This document shows, one piece after another, positions 25,778-35,422 of a stretch of DNA of 64,000 bases. Positions within the stretch are counted from its first letter, which is position 1. The number at the start of each line of letters is the position of its first letter. Where the stretch lies: contig NZ_JAQFWW010000002.1 in the NCBI RefSeq assembly GCF_027706145.1, forward strand, positions 868,001 to 932,000. The letters are read 5' to 3'. The position numbers and the translations under genes are program-made. The notes under the pieces were generated by a model. That model saw only the letters and a list, made by a program, of their open reading frames with translations. It was not told where the DNA came from and made no database searches. This stretch comes from Bacillus changyiensis (GTDB taxonomy: Bacteria; Bacillota; Bacilli; Bacillales; Bacillaceae).

Positions 25778-26977
25778 ATGGATGCTAATCACTCTTCGTG
25801 TCTTGTTTTTAAACATCTCAATATTTACAGTGAAAATGGGCAGATAGAAGACGGATTCGTCGTAACAAATGGAGAAAAAATTGAAGCTTTTGGCGAAATG
25901 ACAGATTTTCCAGAGTCTATTTATGCAGCAGAACCGTTTGAATTTCCGGAAAACTACAAAATGCTGCCCGGTATGATTGATATTCATATTCACGGGGCAA
26001 ATGGTGCAGATGTCATGGATGGAACAACAGAAGCCCTAACAACAATAGCTAAAGCCCTTCCAGCAGAAGGCACAACAAGCTTTCTTGCCACAACGATGAC
26101 TCAAGATGCGGCAGATATTGAACTTGCATTAGCAAACGCACAACATTATCAAACATCTGTCCATCAAACCGGCACCGCAGATATGTTAGGCATTCATTTA
26201 GAAGGTCCTTTTATTTCTGAGAAACGTTGTGGAGCTCAGCCACCAAATGCCATTATTCCTCCCGACCTTTCTTTATTTAAAAAATGGCAGACGCTTTCGG
26301 GGAGAAACATCAAATTAGTGACAATTGCCCCTGAACTCAAAGGATCTATAGAACTGATCAATTATTTGAAAAAAACAGGGGTCACGGCCTCGGTCGGTCA
26401 TTCAGATGCAGGGCTTAAAGATATGAAAGCTGCGATGAAGGCTGGAGTTTCACACATCACACATTTGTTTAATGGTATGCGGGGACTGCATCACCGAGAA
26501 CCTGGTGTAGCAGGAAGTGCCCTTTTATACAAAGAGCTGACAACAGAACTAATAGCCGATGGTATCCATGTTCATCCTGCTGTTATCAAACTGACATTTC
26601 AGCAAAAACAAAAAGAAGGCATCATCTTAATTACAGATGCTATGCGGGCCAAGTGTTTGAAAAACGGAACGTATACATTGGGAGGTCAGGAGGTGTTTGT
26701 TAAAGACAAACAGGCAGTGTTAGCAGATGGAACACTAGCCGGTAGCATCCTAAAAATGGATCAAGCAATCCTAAACATGATGAAATTCTCGGAGTGTTCA
26801 CTTGAAGATATTGTTTATATGACTGCAGTAAATCCAGCTAATCAACTTGGTGTTTATGATCACAAAGGCAGTATTCAAATTGGAAAGGATGCCGACTTGA
26901 TTATTTTAAATGAAAAAAACGAGCTTATCTTCACCCTTTGCAAAGGCGTTATTGCATTCAACAAAAGGGAGGTTTGA
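25778..26977 (+). CDS. nagA: N-acetylglucosamine-6-phosphate deacetylase
   Basis: 399 residues from ATG 25778 (AAAGGG 9 nt upstream; the TTG at 25772 is too close). Amidohydrolase fold with the metal-binding MIDIHIHGANG, the LEGPF motif in LGIHLEGPFIS, HSDAG, and HLFNGMRGLHHREPG. It removes acetate from GlcNAc-6-phosphate to give glucosamine-6-phosphate. First gene of nagA-nagB-nagR. Confidence 0.96.
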   Translation: MDANHSSCLVFKHLNIYSENGQIEDGFVVTNGEKIEAFGEMTDFPESIYAAEPFEFPENYKMLPGMIDIHIHGANGADVMDGTTEALTTIAKALPAEGTTSFLATTMTQDAADIELALANAQHYQTSVHQTGTADMLGIHLEGPFISEKRCGAQPPNAIIPPDLSLFKKWQTLSGRNIKLVTIAPELKGSIELINYLKKTGVTASVGHSDAGLKDMKAAMKAGVSHITHLFNGMRGLHHREPGVAGSALLYKELTTELIADGIHVHPAVIKLTFQQKQKEGIILITDAMRAKCLKNGTYTLGGQEVFVKDKQAVLADGTLAGSILKMDQAILNMMKFSECSLEDIVYMTAVNPANQLGVYDHKGSIQIGKDADLIILNEKNELIFTLCKGVIAFNKREV

Positions 26978-26979
26978 CT

Positions 26980-27726
26980 ATGAAAATCATTGAAGCAAAA
27001 AATTATCATGATATGAGCCAAAAAGCCGCCCAATTCATTATCGAAAAAGTGAACCTTTTAGCTTCTCCCGTACTAGGATTAGCTACTGGAGGTACTCCTA
27101 TAGGCACTTACAAATACTTAAGAGAGGATCATCTGAATCATCATACCTCTTACAGTCATGTTTATACTGTAAACTTAGATGAGTATGTCGGTATTCCACC
27201 TGACAATGAGAACAGCTATTTCTCTTATATGAAAAAACAGCTTTTTGATTATATTGACATTCCCCGAAGTCATACACATTTACCTGATGGGATGGCAAGC
27301 GATTTATCTGCTGAATGTCACCGCTATGAAGATTTAATTAAGCGTCTAGGAGGTATTGACCTTCAATTGCTTGGCATTGGCATGAATGGTCATATCGGAT
27401 TTAATGAACCCGGTACACCATTCTCTTCGAAAACTCATCTAGTTGAACTGACTAGCTCAACAAGAAAGGCCAATGCCCGTTACTTTGACTCTCTCGCAAC
27501 AGTTCCTTCTCAGGCAGTTACAATGGGTATCTCAACAATCATGGAAAGCAAACAGATTCTATTGCTTGTATCAGGTGCTAAAAAGGCAGAGATCATGGCA
27601 AAGTTACTAAATGATGAGCCAAACAAAGACACCCCGGCTTCCGTATTAAAAAGGCATCAAGATGTGATCATTATCGCAGATAGTGACGCACTTGCTTTAG
27701 TAAAAGAAAGGAGCAGAAGCTATTGA
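26980..27726 (+). CDS. nagB: Glucosamine-6-phosphate deaminase
   Basis: 248 residues from ATG 26980, 2 nt after nagA and behind AAAGGGAGG. Converts glucosamine-6-phosphate to fructose-6-phosphate and ammonia, feeding glycolysis. Family motifs: GLATGGTP at the sugar-phosphate loop, NLDEYVG, and LGIGMNGHIGFNEPG with the catalytic Asp-His relay region. Length agrees with the short Gram-positive NagB lacking the allosteric tail. Confidence 0.97.
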   Translation: MKIIEAKNYHDMSQKAAQFIIEKVNLLASPVLGLATGGTPIGTYKYLREDHLNHHTSYSHVYTVNLDEYVGIPPDNENSYFSYMKKQLFDYIDIPRSHTHLPDGMASDLSAECHRYEDLIKRLGGIDLQLLGIGMNGHIGFNEPGTPFSSKTHLVELTSSTRKANARYFDSLATVPSQAVTMGISTIMESKQILLLVSGAKKAEIMAKLLNDEPNKDTPASVLKRHQDVIIIADSDALALVKERSRSY

Positions 27727-28454
27727 TCAAAAAAGATTCTCACATCCCAATATACTATCAAATCGAAACTGAAATAAAAAAGCTTGTCGAGTCAGCGAAT
27801 TTAAAGCCTGGGGATCTTATTCCTTCGGAAAGGGAATTTGCCGAGACATATGGAGTGAGCAGAATGACGGTACGGCAAGCCGTTAATAATCTCGTCAATG
27901 AAGGTATTCTCGTAAGACAGCGAGGAAAAGGTACATTTATCGCTAAACCAAAAATTGAGCAAACCCTTGAGGGATTAACAAGCTTTTCTGAAGATATGAA
28001 ATCACGAGGAATGTCACCGAGTACAAAGATGCTTGGATTCCAAATCATGGATTGTGATCAAAGAATGGCTCTTAAACTGAAAATCAATGAAGGTACTTCC
28101 GTCTATGAGGTGAAAAGGATTCGTCTTGCTGACGGTATACCAATGGCATACGAAATCTCATATTTACCTGTTGGTTTACTCAAAGGCCTTACAGAGGAAA
28201 TCATGTATGCTTCACTGTATGACTATATTGAAAACACACTTTCACTAAAAATTGCTCGGGCTACGCAAACATTGGAACCCTCTATTGCCTACAAAGCAGA
28301 AAGCGAATCATTAGACATTGATGAAGGTACACCCGTTCTTTTGATTGAACGTTACAGCTATTTAGAGGACGGCAGACCATTTGAATATGTAAAATCTATC
28401 TATAGAGGTGACCGCTATACATTCATCATTGATATGAAGAGGAAAGAACAATGA
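27723..28454 (+). CDS. nagR: GntR/HutC-family repressor of GlcNAc catabolism (NagR/YvoA)
   Basis: 243 residues. N-terminal winged helix of the GntR type (SEREFAETYGVSRMTVRQAVNNLVNEGILVRQRGKGTFI), then a UTRA effector domain (from about 85) that in YvoA/NagR binds GlcNAc-6-P or GlcN-6-P. TTG 27723 overlaps the nagB stop (TTGA), so translation is coupled. It likely represses its own operon through the dre site at 25709. Confidence 0.95.
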   Translation: MIKKDSHIPIYYQIETEIKKLVESANLKPGDLIPSEREFAETYGVSRMTVRQAVNNLVNEGILVRQRGKGTFIAKPKIEQTLEGLTSFSEDMKSRGMSPSTKMLGFQIMDCDQRMALKLKINEGTSVYEVKRIRLADGIPMAYEISYLPVGLLKGLTEEIMYASLYDYIENTLSLKIARATQTLEPSIAYKAESESLDIDEGTPVLLIERYSYLEDGRPFEYVKSIYRGDRYTFIIDMKRKEQ

Positions 28455-28567
28455 AACACCCGAAAACTTATTGAATGAACTTAAACCTTATCTTCCCTCT
28501 GCTGCTGTTCAGTGAAGAGGGAGAGGTTGACCTTATGGGAAATGATCATAATCGCGGGTTAACTCCA

Positions 28568-28616
28568 TTGACATATCTAAAGACGTGTTTCATAAGCTCA
28601 AAAGAAAGCGATTTCA
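28568..28616 (+). promoter_or_regulatory. nagP promoter with a CcpA cre-like site
   Basis: TTGACA (28568-28573), 17-nt spacer, CATAAG (28591-28596). Just downstream AAGAAAGCGATTTCA (28602-28616) matches the cre consensus WTGNAANCGNWNNCW at all but one position, placed to block transcription by CcpA when glucose is present. No convincing dre site is seen here. Confidence 0.65.
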
Positions 28617-28664
28617 TTTTTAAATGATAATTTTAAAATAATGCGATCTTCGAAAGGAGTTTTC

Positions 28665-30044
28665 ATGATGTTGGGATTTCTCCAAAATATCGGGCGTGCT
28701 TTAATGTTACCGATTGCTGTTCTTCCCGCTGCAGGACTGCTGCTTGCCTTAGGAAGAGAAGATTTATTCAATATTCCGTTTATCGCTGCTTCTGGGCAGT
28801 CCATTCTTGATCAATTGCCTATTATTTTTGCAATCGGTGTTGCCATTGGCTTATCAAAAGATAGTCATGGAGCTGCAGCTCTATCTGGAGCTATCGGATA
28901 TTTTGTATTAACCAGCGGACTTGCTGCAATCAATACAGACCTCAATATGGGCGTTCTCGGCGGGATCTTTGCAGGAGTTACCGCTGCAGTGATGTACAAT
29001 CGATTCAAAGACGCAAAGGTACCTGAGTGGCTTGGATTTTTTGGTGGAAAGCGCTCTGTACCGATTATGACTGCTTTTTCTTGTATGATTCTCGCAGGTA
29101 TTTTTGGGTTTGTGTGGATCTATGTACAGCAAGCGATTGATGCTATCGGTAGTTGGATAATTGGAGCAGGTGTATTAGGTGTTGGCCTATTTGGTCTACT
29201 AAACAGACTATTGCTTCCACTTGGACTTCATCATATTATCAACAACATGGTTTGGATGGTGTTTGGTGAATACGGTGGTAAGACAGGTGACATGAGCCGT
29301 TTCTTTGCTGGAGACCCTAATGCCGGAGCTTTTATGACCGGGTTTTTCCCAATCATGATGTTCGGCCTGCCTGCAGCATGTTTGGCGATTATCGCTGCCT
29401 CAAAAAAACATCGACGCAAAGCAGTAACCGGATTTTTGATCGGATTAGCATTCACATCTTTTTTAACTGGGGTTACTGAACCGATTGAATTCACATTCAT
29501 GTTTCTTTCACCACTTCTTTATGGTATTCATGCAGTCTTAACAGCAAGTGCGATGGCGATCACTAATTTGCTAGATATCCATCACGGGTTTACTTTCTCG
29601 GCTGGTGTTATTGACTATCTCTTAAACTTCGGGATCGCTACAAAACCATTGCTATTAATTCCAATCGGTCTGGTGTATGGTCTTATTTATTTCATCATTT
29701 TCTATTTTTTAATTACGAAACTGAATTTGAAAACACCGGGGCGTGAAGATGAAGACGAACCTAAAACAAACCAGTTTAGTCAGTCAACTGGTGCTTCTAA
29801 ATATGAAACATTGGCTGTACAGTATCTTGAAGCGCTAGGTGGAGAACATAATATCGAAACATTAAATTATTGTGTCACTCGCTTGCGTTTGAAAATCCGC
29901 GATGCTACCAAAGTAAACGAAACCATGTTGAAAACATTGGGAGCTAAAGGGATTGTGAAATTAAATCAACATGAGCTCCAAGTCATTGTTGGTACAGATG
30001 TCGAATTTTTAGTAACTGAAATGAAAAAACATACCCCTTCTTAA
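28665..30044 (+). CDS. nagP: N-acetylglucosamine-specific PTS enzyme IIBC
   Basis: 459 residues from ATG 28665 behind GAAAGGAG. The IIC domain (about 1-385, some 10 membrane segments) starts MLGFLQNIGRALMLPIAVLPAAGLLLALG, and TGVTEPIEF is the conserved sugar-binding motif. The IIB domain follows from about 385 with the phosphorylated Cys in NYCVTRLRL. No IIA domain, so phosphate must come from a IIA elsewhere. It imports GlcNAc as GlcNAc-6-P for NagA and NagB just upstream. Separate transcript with its own promoter. Confidence 0.95.
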   Translation: MMLGFLQNIGRALMLPIAVLPAAGLLLALGREDLFNIPFIAASGQSILDQLPIIFAIGVAIGLSKDSHGAAALSGAIGYFVLTSGLAAINTDLNMGVLGGIFAGVTAAVMYNRFKDAKVPEWLGFFGGKRSVPIMTAFSCMILAGIFGFVWIYVQQAIDAIGSWIIGAGVLGVGLFGLLNRLLLPLGLHHIINNMVWMVFGEYGGKTGDMSRFFAGDPNAGAFMTGFFPIMMFGLPAACLAIIAASKKHRRKAVTGFLIGLAFTSFLTGVTEPIEFTFMFLSPLLYGIHAVLTASAMAITNLLDIHHGFTFSAGVIDYLLNFGIATKPLLLIPIGLVYGLIYFIIFYFLITKLNLKTPGREDEDEPKTNQFSQSTGASKYETLAVQYLEALGGEHNIETLNYCVTRLRLKIRDATKVNETMLKTLGAKGIVKLNQHELQVIVGTDVEFLVTEMKKHTPS

Positions 30045-30054
30045 AAGCACTGGG

Positions 30055-30089
30055 GGCTGTCCAAAAGTCATTGTTTGGACAGCCTTTCT
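30055..30089 (+). terminator. Terminator of nagP
   Basis: GGCTGTCCAAA - agtcattg - TTTGGACAGCC, an 11-bp perfect stem, followed by TTTCT. Confidence 0.92.
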
Positions 30090-30334
30090 ATGTTTGACCT
30101 TTTCTGAGCAGTATATGGTAGCCTCCTTTCTCCAGAAAGAAGCTCTTTGAATTGGAGTACAAGCGCCCAAAAGGCTGGTAACGCTTGTGAAAAGTGAGGG
30201 CACAAAGTGGCTAACGTTATTGATGATATGACATCATTTACAGAATCCGGTGTTACGATCGCTATAGTTAAACGGGGATTCCATAGCTAATTGCAAAGGT
30301 TATAGTTCTTTTTATTATAACTCTAGTATTAATT
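30090..30334. other. Intergenic region with no supported gene
   Basis: About 245 bp. A 27-codon frame from GTG near 30206 (MANVIDDMTSFTESGVTIAI...) ends at 30290 without a convincing ribosome site. It may be a gene remnant; I do not recognise it. Confidence 0.4.
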
Positions 30335-30368
30335 AAAAGAGTGAAGCTTAATAAGCTTCACTCTTTTT
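30335..30368 (+). terminator. Strong hairpin terminator
   Basis: AAAGAGTGAAGCTT - aat - AAGCTTCACTCTTTTT: 14-bp stem plus T-run, 26 nt before the small membrane gene. No intact upstream gene needs it, so it may mark a deleted gene or act as an attenuator. Confidence 0.85.
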
Positions 30369-30394
30369 GATTTCAATGAAAGGAGAGATACACA

Positions 30395-30867
30395 ATGAAT
30401 CTACTTGTTATGACATTATCAATTTATCTTTTGTTTCTTATTGTCTTTTTTATTTTTATATACAGAGGAGAAAAGAAAGAAGCGGAAGAAAAAAATACAA
30501 ATGAAAAGTTTTTATTATCTATAATAATAGCAGCTTTGGCTTTATCACTAATTCCAACCACAATCTTAATGCAACAGGGTCAGCAAATGTACTTGTAAGT
30601 TTCTTTGACTTAGAAATAGGATTAAACGAAATTGTTATGATGAGTGTATGCATGGTTATCTATTCTTTTACTCTTGATAACATTTTTGTGGCTGTTGGGA
30701 GACACTTCATAGATGTAAAACTTTTTAAATTTATATTTGCTTCTGTATTTAGATTTTTATTTATATATATAGTTGGCATCATGTGTTCTATTGGGAGTAG
30801 TGACAATTTTAAATTATCATTAGGGTTAACTTTGTGTTTTCTCTTAATTAGAATGCATTTTCCCTAA
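30395..30867 (+). pseudogene. Small membrane protein gene split by a frameshift
   Basis: ATG 30395 (behind AAAGGAGAGA) opens 67 codons: an N-terminal membrane helix (LLVMTLSIYLLFLIVFFIFI), a charged loop, and a second helix. A +2 shift near 30575 (NATGSANVL instead of MQQGQQMYL) continues the membrane protein to the stop at 30865-30867 with three more hydrophobic segments. Together about 157 residues and 4-5 helices. A single-base sequencing error would restore the gene, so it could be real and intact. Family not recognised. Confidence 0.55.
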
Positions 30868-30989
30868 AAAATCTGATCCAAACCAGAAGTTCTAATCTTA
30901 AGGACGGACATCACTAAAAAACTGTTCTCTTTAATACTCTTTTGTAATTAGAAGTTGAAGCGGAAAGTTGTCAGTTACCACTTAAATAT

Positions 30990-31026
30990 AAAAAGACATG
31001 GGCCGGTTCAATACCGACTCATGCCT
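30990..31026 (-). terminator. Terminator of yybS-gdpP-rplI
   Basis: On the minus strand CATGAGTCGGT - attga - ACCGGCCCATG with a G-U pair and a mismatch, followed by TCTTTTTATA; about 20 nt after the rplI stop. Confidence 0.82.
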
Positions 31027-31044
31027 ATGGAAACTGTTATCAAT

Positions 31045-31494
31045 TTATGACTGTTCTTTCACATGGACTTTTAATGTCGCTTGTACTTCTGGATGCAGTT
31101 TCACAGGTACATTTGTGTATCCTAAAGAACGAATGGCATCATTCAGTTCTATTTTACGTTTGTCTACTTTCAGCTGATGTTTTTTTTGTAATTCTTCTGC
31201 AATTTGCTTACTTGTGATAGATCCAAACAAACGACCGCCTTCTCCAGACTTGGCTGATAGCTCAACGGTCATGTCCTCAAGCTTTTGTTTGAGCTCTTTT
31301 GCCTGTTTCAGTTCCTCAGCAGCTGCTTTTTTCTCTTTTTTCTTTTGCCCTTCAAGTGTACTTATATTAGCGGATGTTGCTTCAACAGCCAACCCTTTTT
31401 TAATCAGAAAGTTTTGAGCATATCCATCTGCTACATTTTTCACTTCACCTTTTTTCCCTTTACCTTTAACATCCTGTAAGAAAATAACCTTCAT
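31045..31494 (-). CDS. rplI: 50S ribosomal protein L9
   Basis: 149 residues. The N-terminal rRNA-binding domain has [31 protein letters not shown], then the long connecting helix and the C-terminal domain. ATG 31494 overlaps the gdpP stop by 4 nt, so translation is coupled. Confidence 0.98.
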   Translation of the reverse strand: MKVIFLQDVKGKGKKGEVKNVADGYAQNFLIKKGLAVEATSANISTLEGQKKKEKKAAAEELKQAKELKQKLEDMTVELSAKSGEGGRLFGSITSKQIAEELQKKHQLKVDKRKIELNDAIRSLGYTNVPVKLHPEVQATLKVHVKEQS

Positions 31495-33479
31495 CTTTGA
31501 ATGCCTCCTTCAAAATACTCATCAATTGCTGTCTTCAAACGGTGGAGTGTCTCTTTAACCGATATGTCAGTTAACTGCGTAGCGGCGTTTGTTAAGTGTC
31601 CTCCACCTTCTAGAGCCTCCATAATCATTTGTACATTCACCTCACCGAGTGACCTTGCACTGATGCATACCGTATGATCATCTCTTCTTGCGACTGCAAA
31701 AGATGCTTCGACTTCACTCATGGAAAGAAGAGAATCAGCAGCTTGGGCAATGATCACTTGATCAAAGTGTTCATCAACCTCATCGCCCGGCATTACTGCA
31801 ATCGCAATACCATGTTTATAAAATGCGGTATGCTGAATAAGTTTTGCCCGTTTAATATAATGATCAGCAGTTTCTTTTAGAAACTTTTGCACCAATACGG
31901 TGTCAGCACCTTTTGCTCTTAAATACGATGCAGCATCAAACGTGCGTGAGCCGGTACGAAGTGAAAAACTTTTTGTATCAACAGTAATTCCTGCTAACAA
32001 AGCGGTAGCTTCAATCATATTGATTTTCAAACGCTTCGGTTGATACTCTAGTAGTTCAGTCACAAGTTCTGCCGTAGATGATGCATATGGCTCCATATAG
32101 ACTAGCAGCGGATCTTTAATGAACTCTTCCCCTCTTCTATGATGATCGATCACAACGATATTTTCAATTTTATTGACTAACTTTTCTTCAATCACCATTG
32201 ATGGTTTATGAGTATCGACAACCACAAGCAGTGTGTCATCTTGAACAATTTCTAGCGCTTCTTCTGGTGTAATAAATCGAGACCACAATTCTTCATACTT
32301 TTTAATTTCAGCGATAAGTCGTTTCACACTAGAGCCGATTTGATTTGAATCAATGACAACAAAACCATCTTTTTGATTTGCCTGTGTCACTTTTAAAATT
32401 CCAATCGCCGCCCCTATCGAATCCATATCTGGAAACTGATGACCCATAATCATCACATTGCTACTTTCAGTAATGATTTCCTTAAGGGCATGGGAAATGA
32501 CTCTCGCTCTGACACGCGTTCGTTTTTCTATCGGGTTTGTCTTTCCACCGTAAAATTTGACTTTACCGTTTGGCTGTTTGATTGCCACCTGATCTCCACC
32601 GCGGCCGAGTGCCAAATCAAGACTGGATTGGGCAAGGTCACCCAGTTCTTTTAAAGACGAAACAGCTGCACCAATACCAATACTTAAAGTCAAGGAAATC
32701 GAATGAACAGCCGTTTTTTCTCGAATGACATCCAATATAGAAAACTTAGACGCTTCCAGATCGCTTAAAATATGCTCATTTAAAACACCGATAAATCGTT
32801 CAGAAGAAATTCTTTTTAAGAAAATTCCATATTGTTGTGCCCACCTGTTAAGAAGTGATGTCACTTCACTGTTCATTGTACTTTTTGTTTGATCGTCTAG
32901 ACCTTGTGTGAGATCATCATAATTATCTAAAAATATGTAAGCAAGAACCGTTCTCTCGTTTTCATATTGCTTCTCAATCTGTATCTGTTCTGTAACATCA
33001 AAGAAGTATAAGAGTTTGTCTTCCCTTTTAATCACAACATTAAATTTCCGCTCATGTAGTGTCACTGTTTCAGTATCGACTTCTTGTTTAACTAAAGGAA
33101 CAACCGCTTCGCATATATCATAAAGCGATCTTCCAACAAGAGTGCTTTCATTAAAACATGAAGCCATAAACGGATTTGCCCATTCAATATAATACTGATC
33201 ATTAAAAAGCAAAATCCCAATCGGCATTTCCAATAGTGCCTCTTCACCAACTTTTTTTAGTCGGTAAGATAAGGTCGAGATATACTCATCTAATTCTTTT
33301 CTAATTTTGGAATCTGCACGCTTTAAAAAGTATAAAATGACGCTAAGGAGAAGCACACCGACCATGCCTGTCACCCAGTTAAAATAGATGTTGATGAGGA
33401 CAGATACGATTGTGATGATAATTAAAGAATAAATCGGATATCGAAACAACGGTTTTTCATAAAAGCTTGGCACTTCCAA
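31491..33479 (-). CDS. gdpP: Cyclic-di-AMP phosphodiesterase GdpP (YybT)
   Basis: 662 residues, family length. Two N-terminal membrane helices, a PAS-like domain ([20 protein letters not shown]), a degenerate GGDEF domain (about 170-300), then DHH ([31 protein letters not shown]) and DHHA1 ([10 protein letters not shown]). It hydrolyses c-di-AMP to pApA at the membrane and so tunes potassium and wall homeostasis. TTG 33479 has GAGGAGTTGA upstream. Confidence 0.97.
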   Translation of the reverse strand: MEVPSFYEKPLFRYPIYSLIIITIVSVLINIYFNWVTGMVGVLLLSVILYFLKRADSKIRKELDEYISTLSYRLKKVGEEALLEMPIGILLFNDQYYIEWANPFMASCFNESTLVGRSLYDICEAVVPLVKQEVDTETVTLHERKFNVVIKREDKLLYFFDVTEQIQIEKQYENERTVLAYIFLDNYDDLTQGLDDQTKSTMNSEVTSLLNRWAQQYGIFLKRISSERFIGVLNEHILSDLEASKFSILDVIREKTAVHSISLTLSIGIGAAVSSLKELGDLAQSSLDLALGRGGDQVAIKQPNGKVKFYGGKTNPIEKRTRVRARVISHALKEIITESSNVMIMGHQFPDMDSIGAAIGILKVTQANQKDGFVVIDSNQIGSSVKRLIAEIKKYEELWSRFITPEEALEIVQDDTLLVVVDTHKPSMVIEEKLVNKIENIVVIDHHRRGEEFIKDPLLVYMEPYASSTAELVTELLEYQPKRLKINMIEATALLAGITVDTKSFSLRTGSRTFDAASYLRAKGADTVLVQKFLKETADHYIKRAKLIQHTAFYKHGIAIAVMPGDEVDEHFDQVIIAQAADSLLSMSEVEASFAVARRDDHTVCISARSLGEVNVQMIMEALEGGGHLTNAATQLTDISVKETLHRLKTAIDEYFEGGIQR

Positions 33480-33514
33480 TCAACTCCTCACCATTGGAAA
33501 GAACGTCATCTTGT

Positions 33515-34444
33515 CTATTTTTTCAATCTTTCTCGCAAGTTAAATCCTATATCGATTATACCTAAGATACGAACTAGGTACAGTAGGGGTGACAGCAGTC
33601 CAATAATGAAAAAGAGAACAGGCACTACTTTTGATATCTTTTTAACATGACAATAGTAAAATATAAATGAAAACCCTTGCATTGCCACGATCAGTCCCAT
33701 TAGGATACTTGCATTTAAAACAATTGAGTTAAAAACACTGCCTTGTTCAGCAGGGGCAAGAGAAACTAAAATTGTCAACAAGTAAAGCCAAAAAACGCTT
33801 TGGGGAAGCTTCAGTTCCCTAAAAGGTTTTAAAGCCGGTACTTGCGGTGTAAAACGCTGTAGTAGCGGTCTAGCCATAAGATGATTGATGAAAGCAATGA
33901 TGGCTGATGATAAAATAACGGTTATTGGATATAAATACTGTGTCATCTTCATTTGTTCTCTCAGTTGTGTCATTAGTTTCTCAGTTTCTTGTTTATTTCC
34001 AAACTGCTGAGACATAGACTCCCATGTTTTAAGTAAATCATGAGATGTTTGATTAGCCATATCTATTAAGTTTAACCTAAAAAACTGAATACTAATAATA
34101 AACATCAGCACTAATGAAATCATATACATAACAGCCCCGGATGCAATGGCACGCCCAGGCTCTTTTTGTCTGTAGTGATAGCCCATGACAACCCCCACAC
34201 TAACGGTAGGAATTGCAATGCCAAGACCGCTTAACGAACTAATCATAAAAGTAATCGGCAAACTAGCCAAACCCATTAACAACCCAGATCTTATGCCATG
34301 CCTTATTGTTTGTATGATGACAGGCAAAGGTAATAAAAATAAGGTAACCATCCCGATCAAAGGGGCATATTGGGTTATGAACATTAAAACGGTAAAAAGA
34401 CTAACAAGAATGGCGCCTTCTATTAAAGCTCTTGTTTGTTTCAC
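33515..34444 (-). CDS. yybS: YybS, DUF2232 membrane protein
   Basis: 309 residues with about eight membrane segments. Starts at GTG 34444 (MKQTRALIEGAILVSLFTVLMFITQYAPLIG) behind GAGGTGAACAA. DUF2232 proteins are conserved upstream of gdpP-rplI in Bacilli and related to the substrate-binding (S) components of ECF-type importers; function unproven. 35 nt upstream of gdpP, one operon. Confidence 0.93.
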   Translation of the reverse strand: MKQTRALIEGAILVSLFTVLMFITQYAPLIGMVTLFLLPLPVIIQTIRHGIRSGLLMGLASLPITFMISSLSGLGIAIPTVSVGVVMGYHYRQKEPGRAIASGAVMYMISLVLMFIISIQFFRLNLIDMANQTSHDLLKTWESMSQQFGNKQETEKLMTQLREQMKMTQYLYPITVILSSAIIAFINHLMARPLLQRFTPQVPALKPFRELKLPQSVFWLYLLTILVSLAPAEQGSVFNSIVLNASILMGLIVAMQGFSFIFYYCHVKKISKVVPVLFFIIGLLSPLLYLVRILGIIDIGFNLRERLKK

Positions 34445-34479
34445 TTGTTCACCTCGTTATTTTATTTTTCTCAATCAAA

Positions 34480-34508
34480 AAAAGCAGTATAGCCGACTGC
34501 TCTTTTTA
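34480..34508. terminator. Bidirectional hairpin upstream of yybS
   Basis: AAAGCAGT - atagccg - ACTGCTCTTTTT with A/T runs on both sides, so it can terminate transcription in either direction. It isolates yybS-gdpP-rplI from the region to the right. Confidence 0.7.
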
Positions 34509-34935
34509 ACGTCGATTTCATTTTCAAACAGACGGTCACATGAGCAGATGTCTGCTTTCCCTCGTTATTTCTTCATTTTAACATAAGGGTAAATCTCAAG
34601 TAAAATCATGCATGGTAGCCAGAAAGGGATCGTTGTTTCACATGAAACATGTTCAAACATTAAAACCTTGTGTTGTACCATTTAAATGGTAATTAAGGTA
34701 TCCATGAATAGATATTTATTATGAGCGTACACTGGTTTTAAGTTTTAAAAAAAGAGCGGTAAACAGCTCGAGTCAGCTTCAAACTAAGCCTAATTCTTAA
34801 CAAGTAAGATCGCCTTGTTTCCTAGTCAAAAACAATCAGAATACCCAATGTAAGCATGCACTTTTAACAAATGAAGGTGCGCAGACTGCCCTTTAGAAGC
34901 TAAAACTATCAAGCATTGTGTAGAAACACAAAAAA
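34509..34935. other. Gene-free interval holding a parS site
   Basis: About 430 bp without a credible ORF. It contains the parS-like palindrome at 34634-34649 and otherwise nothing I recognise. It may hold remnants of a lost gene. Confidence 0.5.
34634..34649. other. parS-like site upstream of yybS
   Basis: TGTTTCACATGAAACA matches 15 of 16 bases of the parS palindrome, with one change in the central CACGTG. Located in non-coding DNA. Confidence 0.8.
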
Positions 34936-34966
34936 CGATTTTCTTTGTTTTATAAAGAAAATCGGT
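34934..34966 (-). terminator. Terminator of the first sulP-usp pair
   Basis: CGATTTTCTTT - gttttat - AAAGAAAATCG, an 11-bp stem with a T-run on the minus strand, just after the usp stop. Confidence 0.85.
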
Positions 34967-34972
34967 TCATCT

Positions 34973-35392
34973 TTATTTCACAATCAATACAGGACAATTT
35001 GCTCTTTTGGCAACTTTGTGACTGACACTTCCCAAGACCATTTCCTGTAAAGTATTGAGTCCCCTACTTCCAATAATCACAATATCGAAGTCATGATCAT
35101 TAGCATACGAGACGATCGTTGGACCTGGTTCTCCGTGTTTCATTGTGATCTGATAAGAAACCGATGACTGTTTTAATTTACTTTCAATAGCAGACAGTCT
35201 TTTACGCCTTTCCATTTCCAGTTTCGTATGGCTTTCACTATGTAATACTTCGTTTTTCGCTTTATCAAAGTCTAATACATAGATGATTTCTACAACAGAC
35301 TGATCAACTAAAGAAGCCAAACGAATCGCTTGGTCTGCCGCTCTTTCGGCATGTAGTGAACCATCTGCAGCTAACAGTATGTTTTGATACAC
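34973..35392 (-). CDS. Universal stress protein (UspA family), copy 1
   Basis: 139 residues. UspA fold with an ATP-binding type C-terminus: GSRGLNTLQEMVLGSVSHKVAKRANCPVLIVK, containing the G-2x-G-9x-G-S pattern. Nearly the same protein as the one at 37304-37723. It follows the SulP gene by 30 nt and was duplicated with it. Such proteins often sense ATP or regulate the neighbouring transporter; here that is inference. Confidence 0.92.
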   Translation of the reverse strand: MYQNILLAADGSLHAERAADQAIRLASLVDQSVVEIIYVLDFDKAKNEVLHSESHTKLEMERRKRLSAIESKLKQSSVSYQITMKHGEPGPTIVSYANDHDFDIVIIGSRGLNTLQEMVLGSVSHKVAKRANCPVLIVK

Positions 35393-35422
35393 TTCATCAC
35401 CTGCTTCCTCGTTATAGGTTTG

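Noticed and set aside
28570..28590. Possible NagR dre operator in the nagP promoter
   Set aside because: The candidate (around CATATCTAAAGACGTG) matches too few of the conserved positions.
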